Assembly: GCA_964631945.1 (NCBI GenBank)
Contig: CAZWAY010000032.1
Coordinates: 1-64,000 of the forward strand
DNA: 64,000 nt
Reading direction: 5' to 3'
Source: JABFRZ01 sp964631945
GTDB taxonomy: Bacteria > Planctomycetota > UBA1135 > GCA-002686595
How positions within the stretch are numbered: the stretch's first letter is position 1; each line of letters starts with the position of its first letter. Under the pieces are notes generated by a model. That model was given only the letters and a program-made list of their open reading frames with translations. It did not search any database and was not told where the DNA came from. A program made the translations under genes and the position numbers. Positions 59,549 through 64,000 of this stretch are shown one piece after another.

Positions 59549-59859
59549 GCCCGGCCGACCCGAGCCCGACCCAGGCGCCGCCGCGCACGGCCGCCGACGT
59601 GCCGCTCCCGGGCGGGAGCTTCACGCTCCTGGTGCAACGCCTCGCCTACCAGGCCCTGATCACCCTGGGGGTGGTCGAGAACCCGCTGACCAAGCGCCGC
59701 GATCGAAACCTGCCCCACGCCCAGACCGTGATCGACGACCTGATGATGCTGCGCGAGAAGACGCGCGGGAACCTGGCGGCCGACGAGGAGCAGCACCTGA
59801 CGCTGGTGATCGGCGACCTGCAGCGACACTTCGTGCAGTTGCGCCAGGGCGAGGGCTGA
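59545..59859 (+). CDS. DUF1844 family small protein
   Basis: A 104-residue protein of DUF1844, with LVQRLAYQALITLGVVENP and HAQTVIDDLMMLREKTRGNL (in part) as the family core. Members of this family recur beside pyrG or related genes in planctomycetes and delta-proteobacteria-like bacteria. Function unknown. Start overlaps pyrG. Confidence 0.8.
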   Translation: MSPADPSPTQAPPRTAADVPLPGGSFTLLVQRLAYQALITLGVVENPLTKRRDRNLPHAQTVIDDLMMLREKTRGNLAADEEQHLTLVIGDLQRHFVQLRQGEG

Positions 59860-59921
59860 CCTGCCGTCGGGGCCGCGCTGGGCGCGCCAGCGCCGCCCGA
59901 GCTCGCACCGCGGAGAAGCGC

Positions 59922-61229
59922 CTACTCCGCGTAGCCCAGCGCGCGCAGGGCGTTCTTCACTTCCTCGCTCGCCAGCGTCTCGACCGAGGTGCCGTCGAGC
60001 AGCGCCTGCAGGCCCCGGAAGGCCGCGCGCAGCTCGGCGGCCTCGGGCCCGTCGAGCGCGCGGCCCGGGTCGTCGTCGCGGAGCACGAGTTCCGCGTCCC
60101 CGCTGAGGAGCCGGCCGGCGCGCGCCAGGTAGAAGTGCGCCCCCGCGAGCGGGAGCTCGCGCCCGTCGAGCAACTGTTCGGGACGCGCGCCCGCGAAGCT
60201 GCGACGCATGCCGAGCGCGGCGCTCGCGCTCGGAGCGGAGCGCGTCAGATCGCGGCCATGACCGAAGGGGTTCTCGAGCCCGGCCAGCGCGAGCAGCGTT
60301 ACGGCCACGTCCACCGAGCCGGCCGTGTCCTCGCGCTGGCCCGCGCGCACGCGCGGCGACACGAGCACGAGCGGCACGCGCACCTGCTCGGGCACGAGCC
60401 GCTTGCCGTGTCCGACGCAGCCCTGCTCCCCCAGGCTCTCGCCGTGGTCGGCGGTGAGGATCACGTGGGTCAGGAAGCCCTCGTCCGACGCGAGTCGCGT
60501 CAACAAGCGCGCGAGGGCGTGGTCGAGGGCGCCGAGGTCGCGCGCGTAGAGCTCGCGCGCGCGCCCCACGAGTTCGCCCACGTCCGCGCGCTGCTCGCGG
60601 CCGGCCTGCAAGAGCGCCGCGACCGGCATCGCGTTCGCCTCCCCCGCCGCGTCGCCGTAGGGATCGTGGGCATCGAAGTAGTGCACCCACAGGAACTGCT
60701 TCGCGCCCGCGAGCTGGCCCAGCAGCGCCAGGGCCTCGTCGGTCACGTCTTCCCCCAGCGTGAAGAAGCGTCCATCCGCGACCGTCTCGCCCTCCCAGCG
60801 CTCGGCGTAGGGCACGCGCAACTCCTCGGCGTAGAGCCGGAAGCCCTGCGCGAAGCCGAAGCGCCGCGTCAGCGGGAACGAGGCCACCACGGCGCCCGTG
60901 TCGAAGCCCTGCGCGGCCAGGAGCTCGGCCACGCTCACCGCCGCCTCGGGCAGGACCTCGCCGTTCCGGGTCACGCCGTGCTGCCACGGATGCAACCCGG
61001 TCAAGAGACTCGCGTGCGTGGGCTGCGTGGTCGAGGTGGCCGCGAAGGCCTGCGAGAAGACCAGTCCGCGCGCGGCGAAGGCCGCGGTCTCCGGCATGGA
61101 CGCGAGCGCATCGGCACGCACGGTGTCGAGCGTGATCAGCACGATGCGCTCGCGCGGGACGCGTGCGCAGGCGGCGCACAACCAAAGGGCCCCGAACCAC
61201 AGCCCCCACCTGCCATGCGCGCGAGGCAT
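59922..61229 (-). CDS. Second sulfatase-fold lipoprotein (Thr nucleophile)
   Basis: A 435-residue lipoprotein (lipobox LCAAC, Cys about residue 21) of the alkaline phosphatase/sulfatase superfamily. Motifs: LITLDTVRADAL, TTQPTHASLLTG, HYFDAHDPYGD, LTADHGESLGEQG. The expected C/S-x-P-S-R is T-Q-P-T-H, so again Thr sits at the nucleophile position and formylglycine cannot form. The C-terminal part is shorter than that of classical sulfatases. The gene is divergent from the NHL-repeat gene (184 bp apart). It is a paralog of the 46046 gene, with the same domain order but low identity by eye. Confidence 0.82.
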   Translation of the reverse strand: MPRAHGRWGLWFGALWLCAACARVPRERIVLITLDTVRADALASMPETAAFAARGLVFSQAFAATSTTQPTHASLLTGLHPWQHGVTRNGEVLPEAAVSVAELLAAQGFDTGAVVASFPLTRRFGFAQGFRLYAEELRVPYAERWEGETVADGRFFTLGEDVTDEALALLGQLAGAKQFLWVHYFDAHDPYGDAAGEANAMPVAALLQAGREQRADVGELVGRARELYARDLGALDHALARLLTRLASDEGFLTHVILTADHGESLGEQGCVGHGKRLVPEQVRVPLVLVSPRVRAGQREDTAGSVDVAVTLLALAGLENPFGHGRDLTRSAPSASAALGMRRSFAGARPEQLLDGRELPLAGAHFYLARAGRLLSGDAELVLRDDDPGRALDGPEAAELRAAFRGLQALLDGTSVETLASEEVKNALRALGYAE

Positions 61230-61400
61230 CCACGCAGGATACTGGCGCGTGAAGGGGGCTGCACGCGCCCGACCGCCTGCGCGCCCGCAGCGCCGTCCCG
61301 CACGATGCCCACCAGCCTCTCGCGCCCCTCCGTGGAAGCGCCCTCCCGGAATTCTTGCCCCCAGAATCCGCCGGCATGCGCCGGCCGCAGGCGAGGACAC

Positions 61401-61406
61401 TAGGCT
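61401..61406 (+). promoter_or_regulatory. Predicted -10 element TAGGCT
   Basis: TAGGCT ends 7 nt before GTG 61414 and no ribosome site intervenes. Confidence 0.4.
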
Positions 61407-61413
61407 GTCGCCC

Positions 61414-62436
61414 GTGAAAGTCCCTGCACCGACTGCCCTGCGCAGCGCCTTCCTCCTGCTGCTGGCCTCGGGGGCGCTCTCTCTGGGCGCACAGAAACCG
61501 GACCCGATCCGCTTCCGGGCCGGAGCGCACACCTACGAATGGGTGCGCGGCTGGGGCACCTTGCCGGGCGGCAAGCTCCTCGGCAACACGCACGGCTGCA
61601 TCGTGGTGGATCGCCAGGACCGCATCTACCTGTGCACGGACACGGAGGACGCGGTGGTCGTGTTCGACCGCGACGGGAGGGTCCTCGCGACCTGGGGCAA
61701 GGAGCTCGCGGGCGGGCTGCACGGCCTGGCGCTGGTGGACGAGGGCGACGAGCAGCGCCTGTTGCTCGCGCACCTCGGACGCCACCAGGTGCTCGGCGCC
61801 ACGCTCGACGGCGAGATCCTGTGGACCCTCGACTACCCCAAGGAGTCGGGTCTCTACGAGCAGCCCGAGCAGTACCTGCCGACCAGCGTGGCGCCGCTGC
61901 CCGACGGCGGCTTCCTGGTGGCCGATGGCTACGGCCGGTCGTGGATCCACCGCTACGACGCGGCGCGCCGGTACGTGAAGAGCTTCGGCGGCCCGGGCAC
62001 CGAGCTCGGCCAGCTGAGCACTCCGCACGGGCTGTGGCTCGAGACGCGCGGCAGCGAACCGGTGTTGCTGGTGGCCGACCGCGAGAACCAGCGCCTGCAG
62101 GTCTTCGACCTCGACGGCAAGCCCCTGCGGGAGGTCAAGGACCTCGCGCACGACCTCCTGCGCCGCCCGTGCCACATGCACCCGTTCGGGGACGAGCTGG
62201 TCGTGGCCGACCTGGCCGGACGCGTGACCCTGCTCGATTCGACGCTGGGGCTCGTGGCCCAGCTGGGCGACAACCCCGACCCCGGGAAGCGCGCGCGCAA
62301 CGACGTTCCGCCGGCCGAGTGGAAGGACGGCGAGTTCATCTCGCCGCACTGCGCGAACTGGGACTCGGCCGGCAACCTGTACGTCACCGACTGGGTCTCG
62401 TCGGGGCGCATCACGAAGCTCGCGCGGATGCGATGA
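61414..62436 (+). CDS. Secreted NHL-repeat beta-propeller protein
   Basis: A 340-residue protein with a signal peptide (about 1-26, SAFLLLLASGALSLGAQ) and at least four NHL-type blades, such as HGCIVVDRQDRIYLCT, GGLHGLALVDEG, LVADRENQRLQVFDLDG and NWDSAGNLYVTDW. Similar beta-propellers occur in peptidyl-alpha-hydroxyglycine lyases and in sugar- or protein-binding surface proteins. Which it is cannot be told from sequence. GTG 61414 with a TAGGCT element 7 nt before it is the preferred start. Confidence 0.72.
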   Translation: MKVPAPTALRSAFLLLLASGALSLGAQKPDPIRFRAGAHTYEWVRGWGTLPGGKLLGNTHGCIVVDRQDRIYLCTDTEDAVVVFDRDGRVLATWGKELAGGLHGLALVDEGDEQRLLLAHLGRHQVLGATLDGEILWTLDYPKESGLYEQPEQYLPTSVAPLPDGGFLVADGYGRSWIHRYDAARRYVKSFGGPGTELGQLSTPHGLWLETRGSEPVLLVADRENQRLQVFDLDGKPLREVKDLAHDLLRRPCHMHPFGDELVVADLAGRVTLLDSTLGLVAQLGDNPDPGKRARNDVPPAEWKDGEFISPHCANWDSAGNLYVTDWVSSGRITKLARMR

Positions 62437-62479
62437 GTCTTCGCTCACCGCGGAGCTCACCCATGTTCGCGAAGGCCTC

Positions 62480-63391
62480 TCATCGTTCCTTGCGCTTGTC
62501 GAGTTGCTCGAGTCGCTGGTAGATCCTGTCGGCGAGCCGGCCTGCTTGCCCTGCACTCAAGTCGGGACCATCCAGCCAGAGCGGGATCTCCCAGTCGGCA
62601 ACGCTGCCGTTCTGGAGACCATGCGCCTTCATCGCGGAGCGAGAGGGATCGTTCACATCGATGACGTACTTCACGCCCATCACGAACTTCCCACCGTCCA
62701 GGGACAAACCTGCCGTCCTCATCGCGGGGTAGTCCGGATCCAGGTTCGTCATCAGGCTCAGATGCAACGGCGCCTGACTCGAGGGATCTCGCCAGGCGCG
62801 GATCGAGCAGCGAGCGTCCCCACGCACGGAACCGTCGAGGTAATTGCTGCCCTCGCGGGGTTCGAGCTCGATGTCGATTCCCGCGACGGTTCCATACCCT
62901 CGCGATCGCCCGATGGTGAGATAGGCGTCGATCCCATCGGGGACATCCAAGAAGGGAACGAGGATTTGCCCGCTGTCGGTGATCTCCGGAAGTGCGCCCT
63001 CCGCGAGCTCGAGCTCCAGGATCCGCTCGGCAGCCTCCACGATGGCAGTGGGGTCGAGACGCTCGTAGGTCCCGGCCTCGATCGCGGAGCGGAGAGTCGA
63101 GAGAGCGGAGTGGAGGCGATCCTCGCCGGGTTGAGGGTCACTGGGCGAGGTCGAAGACGCAGGCTCGGGCGACGCTTCGAGCGGGGCGATTCCGGCCGGC
63201 GCCAGTGGTGAGCGGCCAGCCGCGTCTGCGCTCTCCGCCATGAGCGACCCCGTGCGACGGGCTGGCACTGGAGCGACGGGGGCTGCACCAGGCCCGGAGC
63301 TCCCCCGAAGGTCCGAACACCGCCGAACGAGCACGACGCAGAGCAACAGCCCGCCGAACGCCCCCAAAGCCACTGCGCGAAAGTGCTTCAT
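62480..63391 (-). CDS. Membrane-anchored orphan protein
   Basis: A 303-residue protein with an N-terminal anchor helix (RAVALGAFGGLLLCVVLV), a Pro/Ala/Ser-rich linker (about 30-85), a helical segment (about 95-130, LSTLRSAIEAGTYERLDPTAIVEAAERILELE in part), and a beta-rich C-terminal domain (about 140-290). No family recognised. Base composition is noticeably lower in GC than flanking genes, as in the anchored gene at 14029. ATG 63391 is preferred; an alternative TTG lies 15 nt upstream. Confidence 0.6.
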   Translation of the reverse strand: MKHFRAVALGAFGGLLLCVVLVRRCSDLRGSSGPGAAPVAPVPARRTGSLMAESADAAGRSPLAPAGIAPLEASPEPASSTSPSDPQPGEDRLHSALSTLRSAIEAGTYERLDPTAIVEAAERILELELAEGALPEITDSGQILVPFLDVPDGIDAYLTIGRSRGYGTVAGIDIELEPREGSNYLDGSVRGDARCSIRAWRDPSSQAPLHLSLMTNLDPDYPAMRTAGLSLDGGKFVMGVKYVIDVNDPSRSAMKAHGLQNGSVADWEIPLWLDGPDLSAGQAGRLADRIYQRLEQLDKRKER

Positions 63392-63427
63392 CCCCTCGCG
63401 GGACAACCTAGCGCCGAGTTCCCGCCC

Positions 63428-63664
63428 CTACCAGCCGAGCGTGCCGGCCTCGTGCTTCTCGTTCAGCTCGAGCGCCAGGCGCACGGCCTCCTCGCGCGTC
63501 GGGAAGAGCTCCACGCGCCGCGAGTTGAGCGCGTTCGAGGACTTGTGGGCCTTGTCCTTGCCGGCGCGGAAGGCGTACTCCTGCTTGGCCTGGGTGTCGT
63601 GCACGGCGAAGGAGAAGCCGAGGTCGCTGACGACGAAGCGGCGCGTCTTCGGGGCGGGAGCCAT
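63428..63664 (-). CDS. Small conserved-looking protein, unknown function
   Basis: A 78-residue protein, basic in the middle (KQEYAFRAGKDKAHKSSNAL), beginning RFVVSDLGFSFAVHDT. It shows a beta-strand pair then a helix (TREEAVRLALELNEKHEAG). No family recognised. It lies 12 bp downstream of gcdH on the same strand and may be co-transcribed with it. Confidence 0.55.
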   Translation of the reverse strand: MAPAPKTRRFVVSDLGFSFAVHDTQAKQEYAFRAGKDKAHKSSNALNSRRVELFPTREEAVRLALELNEKHEAGTLGW

Positions 63665-63676
63665 GGAGGCCGAGAA

Positions 63677-64000
63677 CTAACGGTAGGCCGGGATGTCCGT
63701 CAAGGCCTGGCCGATGGCCAGGGTGTGGATGTCGTGCGTGCCCTCGTAGGTGTACACCGACTCCAGATTGCACATGTGACGACCCGTGTGGTACTCGAGC
63801 GTGATCCCGTTGGCGCCCAGCATGTCGCGCAGCACGCGCGCGGCGTTGAGCGCCATGGCCACGTTGTTGCGCTTGGCCATGGACACGTGCCAGTGCTTCA
63901 TGCGGCCCTGGTCCTTCATGCGCCCCACGCGCAGCGCCAGGAGCTGGGCCATGCTGATGTCGGTGGCGATGTCGGCCAGCTTCTTCTGCGGGATCTGGAA
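63677..64000 (-). CDS. gcdH: Glutaryl-CoA dehydrogenase, C-terminal part (5' end outside window)
   Basis: Acyl-CoA dehydrogenase family member; the visible 107 residues are the C-terminal helical domain. The reading frame is open to the right edge, so the start lies beyond 64000. Blocks KDQGRMKHWHVSMAKRNN, MLGANGITLEYHTGRHMCN and the GcdH-type NLESVYTYEGTHDIHTL (catalytic Glu) match glutaryl-CoA dehydrogenase better than other family members. The enzyme oxidatively decarboxylates glutaryl-CoA to crotonyl-CoA. It could serve lysine breakdown (with the ALDH7 gene) or aromatic degradation by other routes. Confidence 0.88.
   Translation of the reverse strand, partial: FQIPQKKLADIATDISMAQLLALRVGRMKDQGRMKHWHVSMAKRNNVAMALNAARVLRDMLGANGITLEYHTGRHMCNLESVYTYEGTHDIHTLAIGQALTDIPAYR

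Noticed and set aside
59290..62556. 1088-codon minus-strand open frame over DUF1844, sulfatase and NHL genes
   Set aside because: Low-complexity Arg/Ala/His composition and overlap with three recognised genes.

Overview
This is a 64 kb window of GC-rich bacterial DNA with one 100-N scaffold gap at 4904-5003. Genes lie on both strands in short, tightly packed operons with many 4-base ATGA or GTGA overlaps. KdsB, lipobox-bearing lipoproteins and beta-rich envelope proteins point to a Gram-negative cell envelope. A 61-residue histone H1/Hc1-like protein, a FloA-NfeD operon, futalosine-route menaquinone genes, a PyrG-DUF1844 pair, sulfatase-like lipoproteins and many secreted orphans suggest a Planctomycetota-like organism. 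That assignment is inferred from gene content only; no rRNA gene or other phylogenetic marker is present.

Layout. 1-4903: Lon protease (5' end cut off), a sugar-phosphate transferase, an HDAC-family deacetylase and a radical SAM protein. 5004-15882: a DCC protein, then a benzoyl-CoA epoxide (box) locus (boxR, boxC, boxB), then a very large orphan lipoprotein, a GDSL hydrolase and a lower-GC anchored protein. 15943-22875: an ALDH7-type semialdehyde dehydrogenase, a phospholipase D/cardiolipin synthase, and a three-gene 4-hydroxybenzoyl-CoA reductase operon (hcrC-hcrA-hcrB). 22990-31436: a DUF4388 protein, envelope proteins, mqnB-mqnD, an Hc1-like protein, and an nfeD/nfeD/floA/membrane protein/EVE operon. 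31495-36280: two GNAT-like paralogs, tRNA-Sec, a GDPD and selD. 36443-50057: a degenerate kinase-like protein, a solute symporter, an ABC exporter, a CehA-like protein, an M28-like peptidase, a sulfatase-like lipoprotein, BtpA, a protease-like protein and a HAD hydrolase. 50094-64000: tRNA-Thr, a HEAT-repeat secreted protein, AnmK, an NtrC-type regulator, a LysM protein, a lipoprotein-kdsB-pyrG-DUF1844 operon, a second sulfatase-like protein, an NHL-repeat protein, a small orphan, and the 3' end of gcdH.

Two systems stand out. (1) Selenocysteine: selD contains an in-frame UGA at codon 18, inside its catalytic CAGUAAK loop. A perfect 8-bp hairpin at bacterial-SECIS distance follows it, and tRNA-Sec (anticodon UCA) lies 1.6 kb away. 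SelD is therefore itself a selenoprotein, and conventional gene calling would truncate it. (2) Aromatic-acid degradation: 4-hydroxybenzoyl-CoA reductase, with the diagnostic four-cysteine [4Fe-4S] loop in HcrB, is encoded near the benzoyl-CoA epoxidase (BoxB), the ring-opening lyase (BoxC) and a BoxR/BzdR regulator. This suggests that 4-hydroxybenzoyl-CoA is reduced to benzoyl-CoA and then opened by the oxygen-dependent box route. GcdH at the right edge may serve glutaryl-CoA, and ALDH7 may serve lysine catabolism.

Many operon-leading genes lack a Shine-Dalgarno sequence and instead have a TA-N3-T hexamer 7-11 nt before the start codon. This suggests frequent leaderless transcription.
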